A DNA stretch of 64,000 nt from Deinococcus actinosclerus (lineage in GTDB: Bacteria > Deinococcota > Deinococci > Deinococcales > Deinococcaceae). The stretch covers positions 681,501 through 745,500 of the forward strand of contig NZ_CP013910.1 of assembly GCF_001507665.1 (NCBI RefSeq), given 5' to 3'. Below the pieces are notes generated by a model that was not told the DNA's origin, did no database searches, and saw only the letters and a list, made by a program, of their open reading frames with translations. A program made the translations under genes and the position numbers. This document shows, piece by piece, positions 44,784-54,115 of the stretch (position 1 is the stretch's first letter; the number at the start of each line of letters is the position of its first letter).

Positions 44784-45860
44784 ATGACCACCGAGCCTCT
44801 TGCCGCCGCGCCCGCCGGGGTGCGCGCCGCCGTGCGCGGCGTCCCCGCCTACCCGTTCACGCCGCTGGACGTGCCCACCAAACTCGACCAGAACGAGAAC
44901 CCCTACGACTTCCCGGAAGAACTGAAGGCAGAGGCGCTGCGCCGCATGGCCGCCCGTCCCTGGAACCGCTACCCCGACCTGCACGCCGACGAACTGCGCC
45001 GCCGCATCGCCGCCTACGAGGGCTGGGACGAGCGCGGCGTGGTCGTCACGCCCGGCAGCAACGTCCTGATCAAGCTGCTGACCGAACTCGCCGGGATCTC
45101 CCAGACCGTCCTGACGGTCAGCCCGACCTTCAGCGTGTACACCCTCGAAGCCCAGCTGCTCGGCGCGAAGCTCGTGCAGGTGCCCCTGAACGCGGACTTC
45201 AGCCTGCCCGTGGACGCCCTGAAGGCCGAGCTGAAGCGCCACCAGCCGGGCGTGCTGTACATCACCCAGCCGCACGCCCCCACCGGCCACGTGGACGCCG
45301 GCGCCGCCATCCGTGACCTCGTGGACGCCGCCGGGGACTGGGTCGTCGTCCTCGACGAGGCGTACCACCAGTACAGCCGCACCGACCACAAGGACCTCGT
45401 GCTCGCGGGCGGCAACCGCCTGAGCCTGCGCACCTTCAGCAAAGCCTGGGGCCTCGCGGGCCTGCGCCTCGGGTACGCGCTCGCCACGCCGGAACTCGCC
45501 GGGCAGCTCCAGAAACTCGTGCCCGCCTTCAACGTCAGCACCCTCGCTCAGGCGGCGCTGGAAGTCGCCCTGGAACAGCCCCAGTACGTGCAGGAGCGCG
45601 TGCAGGAAGGCATCCGCGAACGGGACCGCGTCCTCGCGGCCCTCTCGGGCCACCCCACCTGCCAGGCGCTGCCCAGCCAGGCGAACTTCTTCCTGCTGCG
45701 CATCCCCGACGCGGCCGCCACGTACACCCACCTGCTGGGGCGCGGCATCGTCGTGCGCCGCCAGGACAGCCTCCCCGGTCTGACCGGCTGCCTGCGCGTC
45801 GCCATCGGCACCCCCGCCGAGAACGACGCGCTGCTCGCCGCGCTGGCCGACCTGCCATGA
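44784..45860 (+). CDS. hisC: histidinol-phosphate aminotransferase
   Basis: 358 aa PLP fold-type I aminotransferase for histidine synthesis. LDQNENPYDFPEEL (substrate phosphate/amine region), YPDLHADELRRRIA, TQPHAPTG (NPNxPTG variant with PHAPTG), LDEAYHQYS, catalytic Lys in LRTFSKAWGLAGLRLGY, and LRVAIGTPAENDALL at the end all fit HisC. The PHAPTG change replaces the usual Asn, so a related aminotransferase role should be kept in mind. TAGAAC lies 7 nt before ATG 44784. Coupled by ATGA overlap to the next gene. Confidence 0.92.
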   Translation: MTTEPLAAAPAGVRAAVRGVPAYPFTPLDVPTKLDQNENPYDFPEELKAEALRRMAARPWNRYPDLHADELRRRIAAYEGWDERGVVVTPGSNVLIKLLTELAGISQTVLTVSPTFSVYTLEAQLLGAKLVQVPLNADFSLPVDALKAELKRHQPGVLYITQPHAPTGHVDAGAAIRDLVDAAGDWVVVLDEAYHQYSRTDHKDLVLAGGNRLSLRTFSKAWGLAGLRLGYALATPELAGQLQKLVPAFNVSTLAQAALEVALEQPQYVQERVQEGIRERDRVLAALSGHPTCQALPSQANFFLLRIPDAAATYTHLLGRGIVVRRQDSLPGLTGCLRVAIGTPAENDALLAALADLP

Positions 45861-46201
45861 CCGCGCGCGGGCCGCTCCGCTTAACCCCTGAGGCGCAGGC
45901 CCGCTTCACGCATCCCCCCGGGTACGCGCCGCGCAGCCCCGTCACGACCGACTGCACGGCCTGCGGGGCCTGCTGCGCCGCGCCGGACATCCACGCGCTG
46001 CACAAACCCCTCGGGGTGCCCTGCACCCACCTGGGGCCCGACCAGGGCTGCGGGCACCTGTGCGCCATCTACGCTACCCGGCCTGGCGTGTGCCGCAGTT
46101 ACCAGCCGGACTGGGTGTGCGGCGAGGTCGCCCCGCTGCCCACCCTGGACGCCCGCACCCGGCGGTTTCTGGAGATCTACGGTTTACAGCATCTGCCATA
46201 A
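45857..46201 (+). CDS. YkgJ-family cysteine-cluster protein
   Basis: 114 aa. Cys in TTDCTACGACCAAPD and later CTHLGPDQGCGHLCAIY, RPGVCRSYQPDWVCGE form the CxxCxxCC...C...C pattern of the YkgJ (Fe-S or Zn binding) family; up to nine Cys. Function of the family is unknown. Starts at the ATGA overlap with hisC (45857-45860). Ends before a hairpin. Confidence 0.88.
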   Translation: MTARGPLRLTPEAQARFTHPPGYAPRSPVTTDCTACGACCAAPDIHALHKPLGVPCTHLGPDQGCGHLCAIYATRPGVCRSYQPDWVCGEVAPLPTLDARTRRFLEIYGLQHLP

Positions 46202-46255
46202 AGAGTTGTTCTTCATGGCCGCGCGGAGCGAGTGAATGTTGCTGAGCAGCACGGA

Positions 46256-46297
46256 GAATGGAGGCATCAGAAGTCTGTGGTTCTAATGCCTCCATTC
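46256..46297. terminator. AT-richer bidirectional terminator hairpin, 12-bp stem
   Basis: GAATGGAGGCAT (46256-46267) pairs perfectly with ATGCCTCCATTC (46286-46297), 18-nt loop, between convergent genes. The 108-bp gap is AT-richer than average. Confidence 0.65.
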
Positions 46298-46308
46298 GGA
46301 GAACTGCC

Positions 46309-47541
46309 CTACAGCCGGACAGCCTCCCGTAACGCCTGCCTCAGCGAGAACGGCGTGAAGTTCGGGCGGATGCCCGGCACGGTGCCCGTCCAGTCGCGGT
46401 AGGCCGCGTCGAACAGGACAGCGCGGTGCAGGTGCGCCAGCGGCAGCGACCGCCACAGCAGCCCCGCCGCGTCTCCGGCCCCCAGGGCGCGCAGGTAGGC
46501 TCCGGCCAGCCGCTCCGGCAGGTCCGGCGTGCCCGCCCGTACGGGCAGCGCGGCGCGGGCGGGGTGCAGAGTGAAACTCAGGAACCACCCGGCGTCCATG
46601 AACGGGTGCGCCAGGGCCGCCTCGCTCCAGTCGAACCACACGCTGCCCCGCTCCGGGCCGTGCAGGGCGTTGCGGGGGTGCGCGTCCCCGTGGACGGGCC
46701 CGGCGGGCAGACCGTGCGCGTGCAGGTCACGGAACGCGGCCGCCACGGCGGGGCGGAGGCCGCGCAGCGCCCCCACCTCGTCGGGGGTCAGGCCCCAGGC
46801 GCGCAGGGGGGAGGGGTCGGCCAGCAGGGCGTCCACCCGCGCCGCCATGTCCGGCACCGTCAGGGTGGGTGCGCCCAGGTCGGCCAGGGCCGGGGCGTCC
46901 GCCGTGAGCTGGAAGGTCGCCAGCCGCTCCAGCGCGCCGGTCCACGCCGCCGGGTCGGGCACCCTGTCGAGCAGCGCGCCGCCGTCCAGGGTCAGCAGCG
47001 TCATGCTCGCCGGATCGGCGTGCAGGACCGGCGGCAGCAGATCCGGGTGCCGCGCGGCAAGGTGCGCGGTCAGGGCTGCCTCGCGCTCGTCCGCGTTGAC
47101 CTTCAGCCACGCCCGGCGTCCGTCCCCCAGCGGCACGCGGTGGATACCCATCAGGTCGTGACTGAAAAAGGGTTCCACCGGCTGTGCTCGGGTGAGGCCC
47201 AGCGCACCCAGCCGAGCGTCCACCCGGTCGCGGGCCACCTCCGGCCAGTCGGGCCGCTGCCAGGGCCGCGCACCCGGCAGGGCGTCCGGGTGGTGCCGGC
47301 TCCAGCCGCCGGACCATGTGACCTCCCGCCCGCCGGTCAGACGCACGTGCAACGGGCCGCGCTGTCCGAAGCCCAGCCCGCCGTCGTGCAACAGCCACGC
47401 GCCGGGCGGGAGTGTCGCGCGCAGCGCGTCCGGCAGGGCCGCCGCGTCCGGCACGCTCAGGGTCGGCAGGTCACCTGCCGGGGTGCGCCACACCTCGCCC
47501 CGCGCGTTCCACAGCGCCAGCGGGCTGGTCTCAGCGGCCAC
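46309..47541 (-). CDS. aminoglycoside phosphotransferase/kinase-fold (APH) protein
   Basis: 410 aa. C-terminal kinase-like part: catalytic loop VHGDAHPRNAL (HxDxxxxN, about 280-290) and Mg-binding VWFDWSEA (in place of IDWE). N-terminal 130 residues are a separate region with GLGFGQRGPLHVRLTGG. Probably phosphorylates a small hydroxyl substrate such as a sugar, choline or homoserine, or is a fructosamine-kinase relative; antibiotic resistance is not implied. Overlaps the flavin-reductase gene by 11 bp, so cotranslated. Start 47541. Confidence 0.82.
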   Translation of the reverse strand: MAAETSPLALWNARGEVWRTPAGDLPTLSVPDAAALPDALRATLPPGAWLLHDGGLGFGQRGPLHVRLTGGREVTWSGGWSRHHPDALPGARPWQRPDWPEVARDRVDARLGALGLTRAQPVEPFFSHDLMGIHRVPLGDGRRAWLKVNADEREAALTAHLAARHPDLLPPVLHADPASMTLLTLDGGALLDRVPDPAAWTGALERLATFQLTADAPALADLGAPTLTVPDMAARVDALLADPSPLRAWGLTPDEVGALRGLRPAVAAAFRDLHAHGLPAGPVHGDAHPRNALHGPERGSVWFDWSEAALAHPFMDAGWFLSFTLHPARAALPVRAGTPDLPERLAGAYLRALGAGDAAGLLWRSLPLAHLHRAVLFDAAYRDWTGTVPGIRPNFTPFSLRQALREAVRL

Positions 47542-48064
47542 GTTCCGCCCGTTCGGCGGCGGTGGTGGTGTACGTGCTGCGGCCCAGGTAGATGGCGGGC
47601 GGCGCGACGAGCAGGCCCGCGTCGTCGTAGGCGTCCGGGTCGAAGTGCACCCCGATGACCTCGCCCACGAACAGGTCGTGGTCGCCGGTGGGCGTGACGG
47701 CGCTGACGCGGCAGGTGTAGTGCAGGTACGCGCCGCGCAGCGCGAGCGGCTGCCCCGGCAGGGTGTCGAGGTTCAGCAGGGCGTGCTTGTCCACGCCGCC
47801 GTGCAGGCTGTGCAGGCCCGCGCCCTGCACGGCGTCCGCGTGCGTAAGCGGCAGGAAGTTCACGCCGAAGGTGCCGCCCGCGCGGATCAGGGCGTGCGTG
47901 GCGCGTTCAGGCCCGACCGCCACGCCGTACAGGGGCGGGTCGGCGCTCAGGGCGGTGTGCCACCCGGCGGCCATGACGTTGCGCTGCCCGGCGTGCGCGG
48001 CGGTGATCAGGGCGACGGTGCCGGGGTAGTAGCCGAAGAAGCGGTCGGTGGTGGCGCTGAGCAT
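47531..48064 (-). CDS. flavin reductase family protein
   Basis: 177 aa FMN-binding split barrel: YYPGTVALITAAHAGQRNVM, then GWHTALSADPPLYGVAVGPE, then ALIRAGGTFGVNFL, and HDLFVGEVIGVHFD. This order is that of NADH:FMN reductases and the FMN-dependent oxidoreductases of COG1853. It overlaps the APH gene, which suggests coexpression. No clear Shine-Dalgarno. Different from the member at 33827. Confidence 0.88.
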   Translation of the reverse strand: MLSATTDRFFGYYPGTVALITAAHAGQRNVMAAGWHTALSADPPLYGVAVGPERATHALIRAGGTFGVNFLPLTHADAVQGAGLHSLHGGVDKHALLNLDTLPGQPLALRGAYLHYTCRVSAVTPTGDHDLFVGEVIGVHFDPDAYDDAGLLVAPPAIYLGRSTYTTTAAERAERGR

Positions 48065-48095
48065 GTGCGGTCATTGTGCCGCGCCGGGCAGGCGG

Positions 48096-48101
48096 TACGC
48101 T
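48096..48101 (+). promoter_or_regulatory. leaderless -10 box TACGCT
   Basis: TACGCT ends 6 nt before ATG 48108, no Shine-Dalgarno. Confidence 0.55.
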
Positions 48102-48107
48102 GGGCGG

Positions 48108-48797
48108 ATGTTGCCCCCCGTCCTGGCCGACCTGCTGGAGTTCCACGCGCCGCTGTCCACCGTGCAGCGCGAGCAGGGCGGCGCGGTGACGCTGCTCACG
48201 ACGGGGGTGAACGTGCTGGCGCTGAACGCGACGTTCCTTCCGGCGGACCTGGGTGGGGTGGACGTGTCGGCGGTGCTCGACTGGCACGAGGGGCAGGGGG
48301 TGCCGCCGCTCGTGGCGACCGCCGGGCCGCTGACGGCGCTGCCGGGGCGGGAGGTGGCCCGCGTGCGGGTGACCCGCGCCGGGACGGCCAGGGAGGGGGC
48401 CGGGGTGGGGGAGGGCGTGGTGGTCGAGCAGGTCTCACGCCTGCACCTGGGCCCCTGGGCGGAGGCCCTGACGCGCGCGCACGGCACGCCGGGCTGGGGG
48501 GCGGGGCTGGCGCGGCAGCTCGCGGCCCGGCTGGAGGGCGAGCGCGCGTTCGTGCCGCTCAGCGCGTACCGTGACGGCGAGGTGGTGGGCGCCCTGCTGT
48601 GGCAGGCGCGTGTTGCGGGGGGCGGGGCGGCGGGGGGCGGGGCCGCGCACCTGTGGGGCGCGCCGGACGAGGAGGTCGAGGGGGCGCTGCTGGCGGCGGC
48701 CGCTGGGCTGGGCAGGCCACTTCAGGTGTCGTCCGTTCATGAGACGGTGACTGGGGGTGAACGTGAACTTGTTCATTACTCCGTGCTGGAACTGTGA
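48108..48797 (+). CDS. hypothetical protein, possibly GNAT-like
   Basis: 229 aa, soluble. No motif is strong enough to name. A layout of mixed strands with GVNVLALNATFLPADLG in the first half and VPLSAYRDGEVVGALLW in the second recalls the two strands of a GNAT acetyltransferase N-lobe (the latter like the beta-4 strand), but the Q/RxxGxG/A pyrophosphate loop is not seen. Gly/Ala-rich linker GGGAAGGGAAHLWGAP. Divergent from the flavin-reductase pair. Treat as unknown. Confidence 0.6.
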   Translation: MLPPVLADLLEFHAPLSTVQREQGGAVTLLTTGVNVLALNATFLPADLGGVDVSAVLDWHEGQGVPPLVATAGPLTALPGREVARVRVTRAGTAREGAGVGEGVVVEQVSRLHLGPWAEALTRAHGTPGWGAGLARQLAARLEGERAFVPLSAYRDGEVVGALLWQARVAGGGAAGGGAAHLWGAPDEEVEGALLAAAAGLGRPLQVSSVHETVTGGERELVHYSVLEL

Positions 48798-48967
48798 CCT
48801 TATTCACTTAATGGGACGCCGCGCATTTGAAAAGAGTGAGAAGGGCACGTTGTGATATTCCCGTCAAAGAGACGATTTTTCTTGATCTAGATGGCGGGTC
48901 AGCTCCGGTGAGAAATGAGCTATCTCCTCTCACGTTTATGCAGTCTTGAACCAGTTCTAATGACCGC

Positions 48968-49819
48968 ATGCCCACCGCACTTCTGCGAGGCGGCGCCGCC
49001 GCGCTGCTCGCCCTCACCCTCGCCGCCTGCGGCAGCACCACCTCCCCCAGCGCAGGCACACCCGGCGCCGGCACGTCCGGCCCCGCCGAACCGGCCCAGG
49101 GCACCGGGCTCGCCGCGCAGGCCGTCGCCACCCCCGTCGCGCTGAGCGCCGGGCAGACCCAGCAGCTGAACGTCACCGTGAACGGCCAGCCCGCCCAGCC
49201 CGGCCAGCTGAAGTGGACGACCAGCAATGCCGCCGTGGCCACCGTCACCCAGACAGGGCTGGTCACCGCCGTCGCCGCCGGGAGCGCCACCGTGCGCGCC
49301 GCGCTCGCCACGAACCCCGGCGCCTACCTCGACTTCCCGGTGACCGTCGCCGCCGTCACCGCGCCGGCGCCCGCTCCGGCACCCAGCCCCACGGCGCCGG
49401 GCAGCTTCGCGCAGCAGGTCCTCGACCTCACGAACGCCGCGCGCGCCGTCCCGCGTAGCTGCGGGGCGACCAGCTACGCCGCCGCCGCCCCGCTGACCTG
49501 GAACGCGCAGCTCGGGCAGGCCGCGCAGGGCCACGCGGCCGACATGGCGACCCAGAACTACTTCAGCCACACCAGCCTGGACGGTCGCACCTTCGCGCAG
49601 CGCATCGTGAACGCCGGCTACACCGCGTACCGTACCCTCGGCGAGAACATCGCCGCCGGGCAGACCACCCCCCAGGCGGTCGTGGACGGCTGGCTCAAGA
49701 GCGAGGGCCACTGCAGGAACCTCATGAACCCCGCCTTCAGGGAACTCGGCGTCGGCTACGCCTACAGCGGCGCCAGCACCTACAAGCACTACTGGGTGCA
49801 GGACTTCGGCGCCCGCTGA
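48968..49819 (+). CDS. CAP/SCP-domain secreted lipoprotein with bacterial Ig-like (Big_2) domain
   Basis: 283 aa. Lipobox LTLAAC (Cys about 21). A Big_2 domain follows (LSAGQTQQLNVTVNGQPAQ ... LKWTTSNAAVATVTQTGLVT, about 57-125), a Pro linker, then the SCP/CAP fold: QVLDLTNAARAVPRSCG, LTWNAQLGQAAQGHAADMA, YFSHTSLDGRTFAQRI, LGENIAAGQ, GWLKSEGHCRNLMNPAFREL and the final HYWVQDFGAR. Extracellular, surface-attached; CAP proteins often bind metals or lipids. TCTAAT lies 6 nt before ATG 48968. The 170-bp leader region upstream is AT-rich. Confidence 0.92.
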   Translation: MPTALLRGGAAALLALTLAACGSTTSPSAGTPGAGTSGPAEPAQGTGLAAQAVATPVALSAGQTQQLNVTVNGQPAQPGQLKWTTSNAAVATVTQTGLVTAVAAGSATVRAALATNPGAYLDFPVTVAAVTAPAPAPAPSPTAPGSFAQQVLDLTNAARAVPRSCGATSYAAAAPLTWNAQLGQAAQGHAADMATQNYFSHTSLDGRTFAQRIVNAGYTAYRTLGENIAAGQTTPQAVVDGWLKSEGHCRNLMNPAFRELGVGYAYSGASTYKHYWVQDFGAR

Positions 49820-49826
49820 CTGCAGG

Positions 49827-49868
49827 ACAGGGGCGGGGGAGGCTGCAACCGGCCTCCCCCGCCCCTGT
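49827..49868. terminator. bidirectional terminator hairpin, 17-bp stem
   Basis: ACAGGGGCGGGGGAGGC (49827-49843) pairs perfectly with 49852-49868, 8-nt loop, between convergent CAP and msrB genes; GGACAG base as at 14626 and 18593. No U tract. Confidence 0.75.
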
Positions 49869-49876
49869 ATCGGGCG

Positions 49877-50329
49877 TTACGAGAACAGCTGCCGGTACTC
49901 GCCGTACCCCTGCGCCTCCAGCTCCGAGACAGGCACGAAGCGCATGGCGGCCGAGTTGATGCAGTAGCGCAGCCCCCCGTGCTCACGCGGGCCGTCCGGG
50001 AACACGTGCCCCAGGTGCGAATCCGCCACGGCCGACCGGACCTCGGTGCGCGCGTACCCGATCTTGTAATCGGTATTCTCCGTCAGCGTCACGCTGGGAA
50101 TCGGGCGCGTGAAGCTGGGCCACCCGCACCCCGCGTCGTACTTGTCCAGGCTGGAGAACAGCGGCTCGCCGCTCACCACGTCCACGTAGATGCCCTCTTC
50201 CGTGTGATCCCAGTACTCCCCGGTGAAGGCCCGCTCGGTGCCCTCGTGCTGGGTCACGCTGTACTGCATGGGCGTCAGCCGCTCCCGCAGCTCCGCATCC
50301 GACGGTTTCACGAACGGCTTGTCAGTCAT
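49877..50329 (-). CDS. msrB: peptide-methionine (R)-S-oxide reductase
   Basis: 150 aa. Reduces methionine-R-sulfoxide in oxidised proteins, relevant to the oxidative-stress resistance of Deinococcus. [17 protein letters not shown], then [16 protein letters not shown], then [16 protein letters not shown] with the catalytic Cys. One Cys occurs in the CGWPS region where zinc-bound forms have CxxC pairs, so this is the zinc-free type. Start ATG 50329 with TAGACT 6 nt upstream. Confidence 0.95.
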   Translation of the reverse strand: MTDKPFVKPSDAELRERLTPMQYSVTQHEGTERAFTGEYWDHTEEGIYVDVVSGEPLFSSLDKYDAGCGWPSFTRPIPSVTLTENTDYKIGYARTEVRSAVADSHLGHVFPDGPREHGGLRYCINSAAMRFVPVSELEAQGYGEYRQLFS

Positions 50330-50335
50330 GAGGGC

Positions 50336-50341
50336 AGTCTA
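50336..50341 (-). promoter_or_regulatory. leaderless -10 box TAGACT
   Basis: TAGACT 6 nt before ATG 50329; the same hexamer as before the genes starting at 2406 and 59290. Confidence 0.55.
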
Positions 50342-50370
50342 GGCGCGCGGGGCCGCTGGGACGGTAACGG

Positions 50371-50443
50371 AAAGTAGGAAGTAGGGAGTGGATGGGATGC
50401 AGGCCTCCGACCCACTGCCCACTTCCTGCTCTCCACTGCCCGC

Positions 50444-50446
<3 letters not shown>
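50371..50446. repeat. small dispersed repeat family B (stop codon of the carboxylase gene inside)
   Basis: GGAAGTAGGGAGTGG (50378-50392) pairs with CCACTGCCCACTTCC (50412-50426) with 13 of 15 matches; CTCCGACCCACT is shared with the copy at 33495. The TAA of the carboxylase gene (50444-50446) falls at its edge. Confidence 0.7.
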
Positions 50447-52006
<1,560 letters not shown>

Positions 52007-52012
52007 GCGCGC

Positions 52013-52035
52013 ATGCTACCCAAACGGGCGTTAGG
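52013..52035 (-). promoter_or_regulatory. carboxylase promoter: leaderless -10 TAGCAT plus TetR operator CCAAACGGGCGTTAGG
   Basis: TAGCAT (52018-52013) is 6 nt before ATG 52006. The palindrome at 52020-52035 starts 1 bp upstream of the -10, where bound repressor would block RNA polymerase. It matches the site at 44676 except for the two central bases. Confidence 0.65.
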
Positions 52036-52097
52036 TGCGCGCGTGACCGCGGCGGGAACAGCCGGGCGAGGTCGGCAGGCGCCCGGCTGACCGCCCC

Positions 52098-53105
52098 CTA
52101 CAGCTCCTGCCGGGCTTCTTTCAGCAGTTCGGAGAGGCGCGACAGGCAGCGGCTGTACTTCTTCGCGTACGCCCCGTGCCGGTACGTGTCACTGAACAGC
52201 CCGCCCAGGTTGGTGCCGGTGAACGCGGCGTGCAGCCCCAGGTCGTACAGCTTGTCGATGAAATGCACGAAGCGCAGCGCCACGTTCTGGTCGGGCATGG
52301 GCGTCAGGTCGGTCACGGCGACGGCACTGACTCCCTGCAGCAGGCGCGTGAAACGGCTGGGGTGCACCTGCAGCAGGTGGCGGCTGAGGTCGCGGTGGTT
52401 CAGGCGGGCCAGCGTGGGGTGGTTCTGCCGGGCCTCCCAGGCGGTGAACTCGGCCGGGGTCAGGACGTCCTCGGGGCGCACGCCGCGCTGGCGGTAGTCC
52501 GGGCCGTCGATGCGGTGCGTCTCGAAGCGGCTGGCGATCGCCTGGATCTGCCGCTGGAAGTCGCTGGCGTTGAAGCGGCCCTGGCCCAGCGCGCCGGGCT
52601 CGGTGTTGCTCGTGGCGATCACGCTCGTCCCGCCGGGCATCAGCTGCCCCAGGAACGTGTTCGCCATGTGGGTGTTGCCCGGATCGTCCAGTTCGAACTC
52701 GTCGATCAGCAGCAGGTCGTGCCCGCGGAAGGCGTCCACGGCGCGGGTCATGCCCAGCGCCCCGATGATGTACATCAGGTCCTGGAAGCTCATCAGCGCC
52801 GCGCGGCCCGGCGCCTCGTGCCACGCGCTGGCCAGCAGGTGCGTCTTGCCCACCCCGAAGCCCCCGTCGAGGTACAGGCCGCGCCCCTCGGGCTTGGCGC
52901 GGCGGAACAGGCGGAAGCCACCGGGCCGCACCTGCGCGCCCTTCAGGAACGTCTGCGTGGCCACGCGCGCCTCCTCCTGGCTGGGGTACGCCACGTTCGG
53001 GTGGTACGTGGCGAAGCGCACGCCCTGGTAGCGGGGCGTGGGGGCCAGTTCGGCCGTCAGGGCGTCCGGGTCGAGGCTGGGGTTGCGGGACAGCAGGTCA
53101 ATCAT
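52098..53105 (-). CDS. zapE: ZapE/AFG1-family AAA ATPase
   Basis: 335 aa. Walker A DGGFGVGKTHLL (about 101-112), Walker B LLLIDEFELDDPG, sensor VIATSNTEP, arginine-finger region FETHRIDGPDYRQRG. The WLLVDQ...-type C-terminal HFIDKLYDLGLH is a family mark. In E. coli ZapE acts at the division site on the Z-ring. ATG 53105 is chosen over ATG 53111 because repeat copy 5 gives GGA 6 nt before it. Follows the S4 gene on the same strand, with only the repeat between. Confidence 0.87.
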   Translation of the reverse strand: MIDLLSRNPSLDPDALTAELAPTPRYQGVRFATYHPNVAYPSQEEARVATQTFLKGAQVRPGGFRLFRRAKPEGRGLYLDGGFGVGKTHLLASAWHEAPGRAALMSFQDLMYIIGALGMTRAVDAFRGHDLLLIDEFELDDPGNTHMANTFLGQLMPGGTSVIATSNTEPGALGQGRFNASDFQRQIQAIASRFETHRIDGPDYRQRGVRPEDVLTPAEFTAWEARQNHPTLARLNHRDLSRHLLQVHPSRFTRLLQGVSAVAVTDLTPMPDQNVALRFVHFIDKLYDLGLHAAFTGTNLGGLFSDTYRHGAYAKKYSRCLSRLSELLKEARQEL

Positions 53106-53238
53106 GCCCATTCCAGTTGAAGGATCGAAGTCTGCCCTTCGACCCGAGCGGACGCGAGAAGGAACAGAACCGGTGCCGGGCGTGGCGGACTCACTGCGGT
53201 TCTGTTCTGAAGTGAGGACGGAACAAACGGAATCCGTC

Positions 53239-53239
<1 letters not shown>
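53103..53239 (-). repeat. dispersed repeat family A, copy 5 (fills the S4-zapE gap)
   Basis: On the minus strand it begins AGACGGATTCCGTTTGTTCCG at the S4 stop (TGA at 53241-53239) and ends with CTCGCGTCCGCTCGGGTCGAAGG, hairpin TCGAAG/CTTCGA, then TTCAACTGGAATGGGCATG at zapE. It occupies exactly the gap between two same-strand genes, as copy 1 does. Confidence 0.8.
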
Positions 53240-53937
<698 letters not shown>

Positions 53938-53944
53938 ACCGTTC

Positions 53945-53950
53945 AGGATA
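53945..53950 (-). promoter_or_regulatory. leaderless -10 box TATCCT
   Basis: TATCCT 7 nt before ATG 53937; no ribosome site. Confidence 0.5.
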
Positions 53951-54115
53951 AATCCCGCGTGGTGCCGGGGGCGTCCGGGGGGGTGATCATGATGAATCCC
54001 GCAGAGTTCACGAATGGTGAATGATGGCCGTAAGAGTCCGGGTGTCAGGATTCCGGCGTATGTGCCGCCCGCCTCCCGCCGCCCCCCGCCCCCCGCTGGT
54101 TCGAGGTAACCCATT